Of a DNA stretch of 64,000 nucleotides, positions 1 through 11,002 are shown in pieces. Below the pieces are notes generated by a model that worked only from the letters and a program-made list of their open reading frames with translations, was not told where the DNA came from and ran no database searches. The first letter of the stretch is position 1; each line of letters begins with the position of its first letter. The DNA is from Cloeon dipterum. Its lineage: Eukaryota; Arthropoda; Insecta; Ephemeroptera; Baetidae. The stretch is from NCBI RefSeq assembly GCF_949628265.1, contig NC_088788.1, positions 7,688,001 to 7,752,000 on the forward strand, in the 5' to 3' direction. Position numbers and translations under genes: made by a program.

Positions 1-920
1 AAAATACACGGGAGGCATCGGGATCTCCGGGTTCTCGGTACCAGAATTTAGCATTGGCTTATTGGAGTGGTGGGGGAAATCTCCAGGTTTTAGTTTTGGC
101 TAGCATCCCTAAATGGAATCTAAAAAAGACGACTTATCGGATTAGCGGTTAATATGCTACCTGCATGGCTCGAACACGCGTCGAAACTCTTAATTTGATA
201 GCACAAAATATCTTAATTTTTACGTTAAATTATCAAATTAATTTTGATTTTGTCAATAAAAAGGTACATTTGTATTGCATACGTAATCGCTTAATAAACA
301 CCCAAATTTCAATTGTCAAACAGATTATTGCTCTTTTCTTGCAACAAGGAAAGCAATTCAAGTTTTTTTTTATTAAGAATAGAGTGATTTTTACTTCTGA
401 TTTACCTCGAGACTCTGGCTGGAGCGGGCATATTTTGAAAATATTTAATTACTGTTGCGCAAAGAGCTCAAACCCAAGAATGCAGTGAGCTGTGTAAATT
501 TTTAGGGTATAGAACAAAAAACTGTTCACATTTTAAAAGCTAATACAATTTACTACTAATTTGAACTCACTAACGAATATTAACATTTATAGAAATTTTT
601 GGTTTATTTTTTAATACATGTTTAATGGAAAACTCTTCAGTTAATTCAGTAAATTAAGTTTTTTTTTAAATTTCCCCAGCTATAAAAATTGAACTACCTG
701 TAAGTCAGCTCATTGTCAGATTGAAGGTTTGGAAACATTATATTTCGAAATTATTTGCAATTTTCCCCGCAAATGTATCAGTGATCTTTTTGCCGCGTTT
801 ATCAATAATGGTCAATATTTCTTTACATGTACATTTTATTTGTTGTTTAGCATACAATTTCATTTTACAATTTGTTACCTTTATTTAAAAGTTAAGGTTT
901 CAAATTTAAACTAAACAGGT
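1..920. other. Non-coding stretch, no gene recognised
   Basis: AT-rich sequence lying 3' of the first serine-protease homolog, which is transcribed away from the window start. Open frames here are short, low-complexity and rich in Phe, Ile and Asn, as expected from random AT-rich DNA. I see no tRNA-like fold, no known repeat and no protein similarity. Confidence 0.5.
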
Positions 921-2161
921 TCAGACACCGGTGACATCGGAGATCCATTCGCGGAAGAGGGAGACCTCGGTGTAGACGACAGGAAACTCGCAACCAGTCT
1001 GATAGTGGAAGAGGCCACGAAGTTCACCATTGTAAACGAGAGGTGAGCCAAAACCGCCTGCATGGTTGCAGAATCCGGATTCGTCGCTGGAGCTTTTGGC
1101 GCAAATGTGGTAGACCAAACTTCTGATTCCCGGAGCCAGCGGGTAGCACAGCGCCTTGGACACGATCAACGAGTTCAACTTGACCAGCTGGTTGGATGGC
1201 TGATATGGTTCCTGGTTGATTTTGAGAATGTTGTGATTTAAAATGTTATCATAGGATCCTAATTTTTTAAGGAATTTCGTTGAATTTAATAAAAAAAATT
1301 AACCAGAGTGATTTTAATTTAAAAAGACGCTTCGCAAATAATGTTAATATTTTTAGGTGGTTTATAAATTTGTACATTGGACGCAAAATAAACTCACGGA
1401 TTCGCCCCAGCCTGAGACTGTCATTTCTGTTCCTGGACACGATTCCACGAACGCGTCGGGTAGGCGAACGGGTGAAAGGAAAACGGTGAACTCGAACGGA
1501 GGATCCACCTTCCAGAGGGTGAGGGAGCCGTAGTGGAGTGGGTCGTCGATGAATTCGACAACTTTGTGAGTCGAACCAGGGTTTACCCAATCCACGGAGC
1601 CAGCTGCTACTTGGTACGTGTCAATGTCGAACCTGCGTTAAATTTTAAATCCAATATTAGCTACACATTTTTTTTAAACAAATTTCTTTCTGCTTCAAAT
1701 TGCAGTGAAAATATGATTTTTAGACCGTTTTAGATAATTTAGTTTGGGAGCACTACTGGATTTTTTACCTCAAAAATGTTTTAGATAGTTGCTCAGTAGT
1801 CTTAAAATACCTAAACTCATATGCTCGTTTGGTAACTAATTTTAAGAAAAAGCTCAAAAAAAATCTAACATAACTTACGATGAACACCAGCCGTTTGTAA
1901 TGACGAATTCGGTCGAAACGATGGCGCCGTCACACAAATGCGTCCAGTTATAGCCAGGAATTGCACGCTGGATGGAGACATGCCAGGGAAATTCGCCTTT
2001 AAAGGCCGGTATTCCTCCAGAAATCCTATTATTGGTCAGCTGGGGAACTCCTGACAGGATGAGATAATTGGCTTTTTGGTATTTTAAAGACAAATAAAAA
2101 ATTACCCACCGTATGAGAGTGCGGCGCAGCACACCAAAAGAAGCAATGCTTTACCCAGCAT
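921..2161 (-). CDS. Secreted S1 serine-protease homolog (SPH1), catalytically dead
   Basis: Four exons read on minus: 2161-2110, 2050-1879, 1632-1398 and 1211-921, giving 249 residues with phases matching its paralogs. The first exon is a signal peptide (start MLGKALLLLVCC). The S1 fold shows as RISGG (degenerate activation site), GEFPWHVSIQ, PVRLP, MTVSGWG and SPLVYNGELRG, with the terminal EVSLFREWI helix. All three catalytic residues are replaced: TAAHC reads ITNGWC, the Asp102 region reads GSLTLW, and GDSGGPL reads GGFGSPL, with Phe at Ser195. It should be secreted and work, if at all, by binding (clip-less SPHs act as cofactors or decoys). It is divergent from SPH2 across an intergenic region of about 1.2 kb. 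A TATA box lies about 45 bp before the ATG. Family call strong; function unknown. Confidence 0.85.
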
Positions 2162-2203
2162 GTTCCACCGATCATTTAATCTATATTATCTAACAAGACA
2201 ACG

Positions 2204-2212
2204 CTTTTTATA
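2204..2212 (-). promoter_or_regulatory. TATA box of SPH1
   Basis: TATAAAAAG on minus, about 43 bp upstream of the SPH1 start codon, a spacing that leaves a very short 5' leader, as in the paralogs. Confidence 0.6.
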
Positions 2213-3312
2213 TCAAAATCCACCATCATCTTTTTGGGCTTAAGCGGTGTCTAATCTTCGCGAGAGCAGTAGATTGATACAGTGCTATTCTACGTTTCCA
2301 AATGTGAGTTTAACACGATGAAGGAGCGATCAAAAGACATTTAATCCTTGCTTATCTTGTTTTCTTCCTCGCTTGTTCAAATTAATTGACATCACGAAAA
2401 TCCAAGATATTTTGAACTGTCTTTTAGGGGTGGAGGGGATTGAGCAACTCCATATTGTAATTTTATTTTGAATGGACAAAAAAATAAATATCAACAATAT
2501 ACTAAACGGTTCATTGTTCTATGGAGCACCGTGAGCGAAAGAGACACGCTAAATTGACATACTATGCGGCGATAAGTGAGACTCATGCGCGCCTGAAATG
2601 GCTTTTTGCTGCTGCTTGAGAGGCTCTGATGCTCTGATAACAGCGATTATGTCGCACCAGCCGGAATATTTCCAGCACGAAGGCGTCCTTTATCTTTCTG
2701 CTTTGTCACCTGTTATTCTTAACTAATCGTGAATACAAAACAGCAATATGCCTTTAAAAACTTAAAATACTAATGTTTAAAGAAGCAGCAATTATTATTA
2801 ATAGGCTTTGAAAATAATTTTCACCTGTTTTTTCACCATTGCTGCTTTAAGCGGTGACTGCGCCTAAATTTAGAAAAAAAATAAGTATAAAATAGGAGAG
2901 TTCTGTATGTTGCACAATCAATTTGTCTTAAAATATTTCGTTAATTTCTAAAATAGTTAAGCAAAAAATCTAATAAAATTCAAAGTCTCAGCCATTTTAA
3001 TTCGTGAATAAAAATTACTCTGATTTAAAGCTATTTTAAAATTGGATAGTAATGCATCGCATAAGGCCAAAACAAATTAACGCCATATTGCAATTATCAT
3101 TTTTATTTTCCAAAGATTAAATAGTTACCCAAAAACACATGCACAAAAACAAACCCAGATTATCTCCCGCAGATATGACTTTCCGTTATGATTGATTTGT
3201 AAATTGAAACAGCAAAATATGTAAACCAAGAAGAGCCGAGCTAATCATCCCGAACCCGAAGAACGTTCTAAGATAATTCTTGAAAGATTAACTGATTATG
3301 ATAATGATTTCG
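2213..3312. other. Divergent intergenic region between SPH1 and SPH2
   Basis: No gene seen. AT-rich, with several GATA-type motifs on the SPH2 side (AGATAATTCTTG near 3271, TGATAATGA near 3298), in line with GATA-factor control of secreted gut proteins in insects. That regulatory reading is inference. Confidence 0.4.
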
Positions 3313-3320
3313 TATAAAAG
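3313..3320 (+). promoter_or_regulatory. TATA box of SPH2
   Basis: TATAAAAG located 46 bp before the ATG at 3366, preceded by GATA-like motifs. Position and sequence are canonical. Confidence 0.65.
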
Positions 3321-3365
3321 CAGCGTTTCTCAATTATTATGCGTTATGCACATTAATTGTTCACC

Positions 3366-4616
3366 ATGTTACTCAAAGCTGCGCTGCTATTTTTGACAAG
3401 TTGTGCTGTTCTAACACATGGTAAGTTTTAAATAAATAAATTCCAGACAAGACACACAGTTCAGCACATCCACACATCCATGATTTTTGTTATTTTTTCG
3501 AACTGACACAAAAATTCTAAAATTAATTGCATCTATCCGCTTACATAATATATAATACTATATCAATATTCTAAATATTTTGTCCAATCAGCAGGAGTTC
3601 CAGCAGAATCGTCCAGGTCGAGTGAGCTGAGTGGAGGAACGCCGGCTGTGCAAGGAGAATTTCCCTGGCACGTGTCCATCCAGATAATATATATTCTGGT
3701 CTGGACCCCTTTCTGTGATGGCGTCATCATCTCCAGAGATTTGATTATCACGCATGGATTTTGTGCACAGTAAGATCTTATTTTTGCATTTTTTCCAGTT
3801 CAAATCAGCACAATTTAATAATGAAAATTGAAACAAAAACGCGCAATATTATAAAATGACTACTCCTTTTATCTTTAAAAATTCTTATTTTTTTAGAATG
3901 TCGCCCGAATCTTACCAGTCTTACCGCATATTAGCCGGCATCTTGGACTATTCCAACCCTGGTTCCATTCATAAGATCACCGAAACGTACTTGGATGAAA
4001 TTTCCACCAACTTTCTGGGCATAATGCGAGTGGATCCACCTTTCGAGTTCACTTCTGACATCGGACCTGTGCGGCTTCCTATTGCTTATGCAGAATCTTT
4101 GCCGGGAACAGTCATGACAGTTTCAGGCTTGGGTGAAACTGTGAGTTTTTTTTAAGTTTTGAAGCCATTCTCATTTGATTAACAATTAGTCAGTAAAAAT
4201 ATTTGTCAATCCCTATCATCAATCAATTCGTGATGAATAAGTTTGCCACTTTTGTTTGAGAGAAAATAACATTTGCATAAAATATGTCATAATCGCTCCT
4301 CGATATGATTATTTTTATTTTTCAGTCACCTCTTGAGCCGGTTAGATTCCTCGCAAAGCTGGACATGCCGATCATGGCCAAGGACTTATGCAGCAGTTTG
4401 TATCAAGGGATCGGGATGCAGTATCTGATCTGCACCGGAGATTTCAACAACGAAACTGGCTTCTGCACCCAAAATAGTGACATTGGTGGGGCTCCCCTCG
4501 TTTACGACGGTGAGCTACGCGGAGTCCTCATCAGCACGAACAGCTGTGTTTTACCTGAAGTTTACTCGGAGGTCTCCCTCTTTCGCGAATGGATCTTCCA
4601 GATTGCCGGCGTCTGA
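3366..4616 (+). CDS. Secreted S1 serine-protease homolog (SPH2), catalytically dead
   Basis: Exons 3366-3420, 3595-3769, 3897-4140 and 4326-4616 give 254 residues and end in TGA. Exon 1 is a signal peptide (MLLKAALLFLTSCAVLTH). Recognisable S1 blocks are GEFPWHVSIQ, FCDGVIISRDLIITHGFC (the TAAHC position has lost its His), RVDPPFEF, GPVRLP, MTVSGLGE, and DIGGAPLVYDGELRG in place of GDSGGPL, so Ser195 is Gly. The Asp102 site reads FLGIMR. The normal R|IVGG activation site is also gone (ELSGG), so zymogen cleavage is unlikely. It is the only member of the group on plus and the most divergent. AATAAA at about 4632 follows the stop by some 15 bp. Secreted pseudoprotease; partner unknown. Confidence 0.85.
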
Positions 4617-4639
4617 ATTAAATCGGGGTAAATAAAACA

Positions 4640-6010
4640 GATCAAAGCTAGTGAAAATGTGGTTATATATTTGTTTAATACATTCATGTTATTAAAAAGT
4701 CGTCAAATTTATATAAAACATGTGAGAAAAGACAGCGTACCTGGCAAACATCTTGTTAAAACTTTTCCCAAGAGGGCAAAGCCGGTATGGGCCTATACTA
4801 GAAGAGTGACACTTTAAAACATCGCACTCACATACGCCTTACACACTGCTGGAAACTGCGCCGCCGAACAGTCCTTCATGGCGGGTGGTGCAGCGTTCCA
4901 GAGCTGCTGCTTTAATTAATTTTAAAATTCTTTTATAATCTAAAATGTTAACCTACACTTTTGCTTATTAAAATTTAAAAAAGAAACTATTTGTTAGTAT
5001 ATTTAACATTTAAATTGAGGTATCAGCTAGCCGCGCTGCGCCACGCCTGCCGGAAATTTTGGGTCACGTTGGCAGCCATCAGCTGCTGTGAATCTTGCTA
5101 AGCTGCGCCAGCCACCGGTGAAAAAGGGTCAAAATTAACAAGTGCAGGAGAAGAAAATGTCTTCCGGTGCATCAGGCCGATTAGCATACTATAAAACGTA
5201 ACATTTAAAATATTATCAACCGCGCCAACCGCCGGTGAAAATGGCCAGCCAAGCATTAATAATTCGGCTTAGACGGTCCCACCAGCCGTTACCTTAAATC
5301 TCGAGGCTGAGACCTCTACATTTAAATAAGCACATAAATTTAAATTTGGGTCGGTTTAAAATATTTATATAAGAAAATTATTAAAATTTTGTAAACGATT
5401 AAAAATGCTGAAAGCGAGAGCGGTACAAAACGTGCAAAAGCCATCGACTTCTTCAATTATGTTTATCATTGGCACCGTTGACCTAATCTCTATTACAGAA
5501 TTAAATCCGTTACGTCAAAATTGCGTTTGCTAATAAAACTATATTGAAAAAAATATTTGTTTTTGTGTCTGACCTTAATTTATAAAAGCAAATAATTCGT
5601 TGAAAACGGTAATGATCATCAATAGAAAATAAATTTATAATTCATTGATCAATGCGAGTTCAATTAATTTATTGTGAGGCATGAAAATCGATGGAAATCA
5701 TAAATTTTTAGTTCAACTTAAATGCACTGTTCAGGAAATTTTAGTCCACTCAATTTTTTTCACGTTCTTTTAATAATTACTGTAACTATTAAATTATTTG
5801 TCATGAAATAGGGCGCTACTGCGATTAGAAATTGTATGATATTATAATTTCGAGCAATGATGATCAAGTCAGTTTTATTAAATGGATTGCACAAGATTTT
5901 AAATCTTTTGACATACAACGTGTTGCAAATTTAAAATAAACATAGATAAACATTGTTTTTTTTTACGAAATCTACCTTACTCGTCTTAATAGCAAGCTCA
6001 ATTAAAAATT
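4640..6010. repeat. Intergenic DNA with a diverged short-repeat family
   Basis: No gene. Between about 4860 and 5290 the sequence is more GC-rich than its surroundings and carries at least three imperfect copies of a block resembling GCGCCAGCCACCGGTGAAAA (near 5038, 5103 and 5219), separated by AT-rich DNA. This looks like an old dispersed element, but I could not define its ends. From 5850 on the sequence matches the first base pairs of the SPH tandem unit. Confidence 0.4.
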
Positions 6011-6016
6011 TTCCAT

Positions 6017-7454
6017 TTAAACACCGGTGATTCTGAAGATCCAATCCCGGAAAAGGGAGACCTCAGAGTACAATGCAGGCATATCACTGCAAAAATCTAT
6101 GTAGAAGACGCCTCGTAGCTCGCCATCGTGAACGAGCGGAGAACCATAGCCTTGAAGATAACACATATTATGGAATTCTGAGTTGAATTCTATAGCACAA
6201 ATAAAGTGGGTAAATTCTGGCATTCCCTCAACCAAGATGGAGCACTCGTCCTTGGGAATGATCAGCGATTGCAGCTTGAGGAGGGTAGAAGTCGGCTGGG
6301 ATTGTTCCTATAAGGGGTCGTTTCAAATGGATTGATTAAAGGGAAAATAATTTATTAATACCAATGAACCCCATGCTGAGACCGTGAAGACACTTCCTGC
6401 TGTAGTGTCTGCGAAGCGAGCAGGCAGCTGCACCGGTCTTGTGTTGCATCCGAATTTAAAAGGCGGGCTGACTCTCGCAAGGGAGAGGTGTCTCCCAGTT
6501 TGGTCATCCGCAAATACTTCGGATACGTAGTGAATCGAGCCAGGGATTGTCAAATTTAAAGTGCCGGCCACTATGCGGACTATTGTCAAATTGCTAAAAT
6601 TGAAAAATTAAACTAGTTGATATCACTCAAATGCCACGAGTTGGGAGGATAAAATCAAACTCAGCGAAATTTACACCAGAGATCTATTAGTCTTTGCTAT
6701 AGTAGATTATGTTACATGAGTTTTTGACGAAATATATTTAACGGGACAGTTCTGGAAAACTCGCATCTCCCAGTTGTGGAATTTAAAAAATTGAGTGTGC
6801 ATTGGACTGTTTTCGTCGAGCAACACCAAATTTGATGTCCTATATAGGCAAATATCAAAGAACACTACTAAAAATTGTGATTGAATTTTGGAAATATGAT
6901 AAGGTTTTAGAATTTTACTTTTAAAACGTTTTAAATATATATTTTTGTTTTCAAATATCGAAAAAACACGATTTTTCGTCTTCCAGTGTTATAATTAATT
7001 TTGACAAAAAGGATTAAATTGCTCGCAAATTTATGATTTGTGCTCATTTTAAGTATATTACTTAGTAGCACGTTCCAGAAAAAGCAATACGCGCGTATAG
7101 TCATAAGGATTAACGTAATTTGGTAATTAAATTAAAAATCTCCTACTATATACAAATCTGGTCCGTGAGGATGAATTCGTTCGAGATGATGCTCCCGTCA
7201 CACCAGTGCGTCCAGTTTCCATCATAAAGTTCCTGTATGGACACATGCCAGGGAAACTCGCCACCCACAACAGGTGTTCCGCCAACTATCCTGCTGCTTG
7301 CCCTCGTCCTTAAACGCTGCAGCTTATCCGGAACGCCTTTAAAAGGAGAAAATGCATATTTTTTTTAAAAAAGGGTAAAAATAAAATAATAAATCTTACC
7401 GTAGGCGAGGATAGCGCAGCACGCCAAAATGAGTCCAACGTTATAGCAAGACAT
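6017..7454 (-). CDS. Secreted S1 serine-protease homolog (SPH3), catalytically dead
   Basis: Exons on minus 7454-7400, 7336-7147, 6593-6362 and 6307-6017, 255 residues. Signal peptide MSCYNVGLILACCAILAY. The S1 amino terminus RIVGG and GEFPWHVSIQ are preserved, so activation-type cleavage after Arg is still possible. Catalytic sites are lost: TAAHC reads LTDQIC, Asp102 falls in HLSLAR, and GDSGGPL reads QGYGSPL, with Tyr replacing Ser195. Structural cysteines around the His and Ser loops remain. Intron 2 (about 550 bp) contains a decayed copy of the repeat carrying the TCTCGTCGAG-like core. First unit of the tandem array; close to SPH4 and SPH5 in every exon. Confidence 0.87.
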
Positions 7455-7689
7455 GCTGAAGAAAAATGTGATCTTGAGTCTTGTGTGCCAATTGTCTTGT
7501 GTTTTATTTGGCAATGAGCTCAATTTTTTATCTATTTTTCTATCATTCGATTATAATCTTGTTAATAGTATCTAATAGTCTACATACCTGGCAATGCTAT
7601 TAAAGCCTTTTTAATCCATTTTATTGCAGATTGATCGCACCGACTGCGTAAAACGAAATTGAGCGTTGTGACATAGAATTGAGACGATT

Positions 7690-8020
7690 AAGGATAATCT
7701 CAGATAATCATGAGGGATTTCTTAATTGTTGCTGATCACCTATTAGATGATTTCTACAGTGGTATAGCAGTTAAAAACGGACATTTTATTTCTTCGTTGC
7801 AAAGAGTGTCGATTTATAATCAAATCCATAAGAAATAGGGCATTAGTTGCAATGCTAAAACTAGTTGGAGAAATAAATATACACTCTCAACAACGAGGAA
7901 ATGCAATGCCTGGTGTTTAATTGCTCCTTGTTTTATCAGAATGTATGTATCAATATTTATATCAAAGTTTAGTTAGATTTTAGTTTCAAAATTACTAAGT
8001 TGAGATAGAAAATTTGAAAA
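7690..8020. promoter_or_regulatory. Conserved upstream block of the SPH tandem units (copy 1)
   Basis: This stretch matches 10105-10460 and 12685-13020. Shared words are GATAATCATGAGGGA (near 7705, and near 10120), TTCTACA(T/G)TGGTA and GTGTCGATTTATA. A GATA site in duplicated 5' DNA suggests a common enhancer, but part of the block may simply be hitch-hiking sequence copied with the unit. Confidence 0.4.
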
Positions 8021-8034
8021 TAACAGATATATCA

Positions 8035-8225
8035 TGCCTGCTCTTGGTATCTGACGGCGTGATTAGCAGCAAGAACTTTCAGCAGAGCCTGTAACCACAA
8101 AAAATTTGCATTTGAAAATAAATTAAAATTAAACTTTTAATTAAAATCTACAGTTCATTTTTTCACCTCTGAGGAGGATGAACTCCACGTATTTCAGGCC
8201 TTTGACGGACGCTTAATTTTGCCGG
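8035..8225 (-). pseudogene. Fragment of PARP terminal exons (copy A)
   Basis: Near-copy of the last exon (about 8045-8098) and the end of the penultimate exon (about 8166-8212) of the PARP gene at 13.2-14.7 kb. It keeps the segment that in the parent gene encodes ALPKVLVAYHAV and AEFVLLSGEQ. It breaks off just after the equivalent of 13350 and has no catalytic His or Tyr region. It arrived with the SPH tandem duplication and cannot encode a working enzyme. Confidence 0.7.
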
Positions 8226-8439
8226 AATTAGAAATGAAATAAAATCATAATTTTGAGCAATGATGATCAAGTCAGTTTTAATGTATGGATTTTTTGTACA
8301 GTATTTTTTAATCGCTCAATAAAAAACATGTTGCAAATTTATAAAATAAATATATTATAAAACAAACAATTTTTTATGAAATCTAATCGACTGAGCAGCA
8401 AGGCAAGTCTCAATTGAAATGCTTTTGAAATTTTTCCGT

Positions 8440-9862
8440 TTAAACACCGGCAACTCTGAAGATCCATTCCCGGTAAAGGGAGACCTCCGTGTACAATACA
8501 GGCCTATCACAAGGAGCTATGTGCAAGACGCCTCGCAGCTCGCCATCGTAAACGAGCGGAGCACCATAGCCTCGATGAAAACACACATAATTGGCTTCTG
8601 AGTTGACGTCACTAGCACAGATTAAGTGAAGCAAATCTACAAATCCCTCAAACAAGATGGAGCACTCGTCCTTGGGAATGATCAACGATTGCAGCTTGGA
8701 GAGGGCAGTGCTTGGTCCAAATATGTCCTACACATAGAGTCGTTTCAAATCGATCGATCGAAGGAAAATAATTTAGTAATATACCAATGAATCCCACGTT
8801 GAGACCGTGAAGACATTTTCTGGTGTGGTTTCTGCGAAGCGAGCAGGCAGCTGCACCGGTCTTGTGTCGCAACCGAATTTAAAAGGCGGGCTGACCCTTA
8901 AAAGGGCGAGTTGTCTCCCGGTTCTGTCGTCCTTTATTACTTCGGCTACGTTGTGAATCGAGCCGGGGCTTGTTAAATTTAAAGTACCGGCCACTATACG
9001 GACTCTTGTCGGATTGCTAAATTAAAAATAAAATTAAGTTATTAACATATTCCTACGACAAAATGCCACGGGTTGGAAGGATAAAATTGGGAAAATTGAC
9101 ACAATATATTGTCAAGCAAACACAACGAAATTCACTATGAGATAAGTGTTTGTTACTATAAGATTGCGTTATGAAAATTGTTGACAAAACATTCAATTTT
9201 ACGGGATTTACTGGCCAATTGTGGGAAACTCGCATACATCCCAGTTGTGCAATTTCCAAAATTGGGTGTGCTTTGGATTCCTCTCGTCGAGCAATCGAGC
9301 ATTGGACTTTTATTTTGAAAATGTGCGTAAGTGTTATCCCATGACATTATTGGTAATATTTTTTGTTTTAAAAAATAGAAATAAATTAACATGACTCAAT
9401 TCTCCGTGTTTTAGTCGTTTTGGACAAAGGCAGTTTCATGATTCGTGCTCATTTAAATTCGACTACTTAATAGTAGCACACGTACCAGAAAGAGCAATAT
9501 AAGCGCAACCATTTTAGAGTAAATGTAATTTGGAAATTAAATTTTTAATCTCTTACTAAGCACAAAACACGTGCGTGAGGATGAATTCATTCGAGATGAT
9601 GCTCCCGTCACACCAGTGCCTCCAGTTTTGGCCATCATAAAGTTCCTGTATGGACACATGCCAGGGAAACTCGCCACCCGCAGCAGGTGTTCCGCCAATT
9701 ATCTTGCTGCTTGCCCTCGTCCTTAAATGCTGCAACTTATCCGGAACGCCTGAAAAAAATGCATATTTTTTTAAAAAGGGTAAAAATAAAATTAGAAATA
9801 ATCTTACCGTAGGCGAGGACAGCGCAGCAGGCCAAAATTAGTCCAACGTTATAGCAAAACAT
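8440..9862 (-). CDS. Secreted S1 serine-protease homolog (SPH4), catalytically dead
   Basis: Exons on minus 9862-9808, 9749-9557, 9016-8785 and 8727-8440, 255 residues. Signal peptide MFCYNVGLILACCAVLAY. KIIGG and GEFPWHVSIQ mark the start of the S1 domain. His57 region reads LTHVFC, Asp102 region QLALLR, and the Ser195 loop RGYGAPL (Ser to Tyr). Splice phases are identical to SPH3 and SPH5 (phase 1, 2, 0). Reading frames are intact in all exons, so purifying selection on a non-enzymatic role is plausible. AGATAAAAAG upstream of the ATG (near 9898) may serve as the TATA element. Confidence 0.87.
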
Positions 9863-10621
9863 GCTGAAGAAATGTGATCTTGAATCTCGTAGAGCTGCTT
9901 TTTATCTGACAATGAGCAAATTTTTATCTATTTTCTATAATTCGAATATAATCTTGCTAATTCTTTCTGATAAGTGTTTACATGGAAATATTATTTAAGC
10001 CATTTTGATCCATTATATTCCTAAAAATGATCGCATTTGACTCACAGAAATTGTGACGTGCGTAATGATATCGTATTGGGGCGCTCCATGTTGTGACGCC
10101 TATGATAATCTCATTGTCAGATAATCATGAGGGACGAATTTAATTGACACTGATCAACTGTTGGAATATTTCTACATTGGTAGCAAAAAAACGATCGTTG
10201 TATTTCGCCGTTGCGAAGAGTGTCGATTTATATTCAACTCTCTAGAAAATAGGGCATCAGTTGTAAAGCAAAAAAAGTTGGAGAAATAAATTGATGCTCT
10301 TGGCAACGAAGAAATTCAATGCCCTGTTTTTCATTGCTCCTCTTCAATAATTTTAATGGTTTTGAAAAATCTTCTAGGAACTCCTATTGCATAGGACAAA
10401 CCAAATATTTGTAGATGCCAATGAAGGCAAAAACACGCGAGGCCATTTTAACTGTCACAAGAAATTTAAATTTGATTTGAATAATAATCAGATCACTGGG
10501 CCAAAATGTTAAAAAACACATTTAATAAATTTGTTCTTTCAGAATTTGCATATCAATTTATTGTAACAATTAGAGTTTAGTTTAAATATAGGATTTTAAA
10601 ATAATTGATATTTCAATATTT

Positions 10622-10800
10622 CATGACTGCTTCGTATATGACGGCGTGATAAGCAGGAAGAAATTTCGGCCAAGCCTGCAACCACACTAAATTCAACAAA
10701 ATTCCATTTTTAAAATCTACAATTCACCTGTTCATCGCTGAGGAGGTTGAACTCGGCGTATTTTAGGCCTTTGACGACGCTTAATTTTGCCGGAATTAGA
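10622..10800 (-). pseudogene. Fragment of PARP terminal exons (copy B)
   Basis: Second decayed copy of the PARP 3' end, in the same arrangement as at 8035-8225: last-exon part about 10632-10684, penultimate-exon end about 10731-10776, then divergence at the point where copy A also diverges. The shared breakpoint in A and B implies that one truncated unit was duplicated again, not two independent captures. Confidence 0.7.
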
Positions 10801-11002
10801 AATGAAAATCATATTTTTGAGCAATGATGATCAAGTCAGTTTTAATGTATGGATTTTACACAGGATTTTTAATCACCTATTAACAAAAAATATGTTGCAA
10901 ATTTAAAATAAATACAGGAACACTTTTTTATGATATCTAATTTACTCGACTGAACAGCAAAAAAAGGCAAGTCTTATTGAAAAGCTTTTAAAAATTTTCC
11001 AT

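Noticed and set aside
165-488. Plus open frame of 107 codons near the window start
   Set aside because: Low-complexity AT-rich translation, no splice sites or homology.
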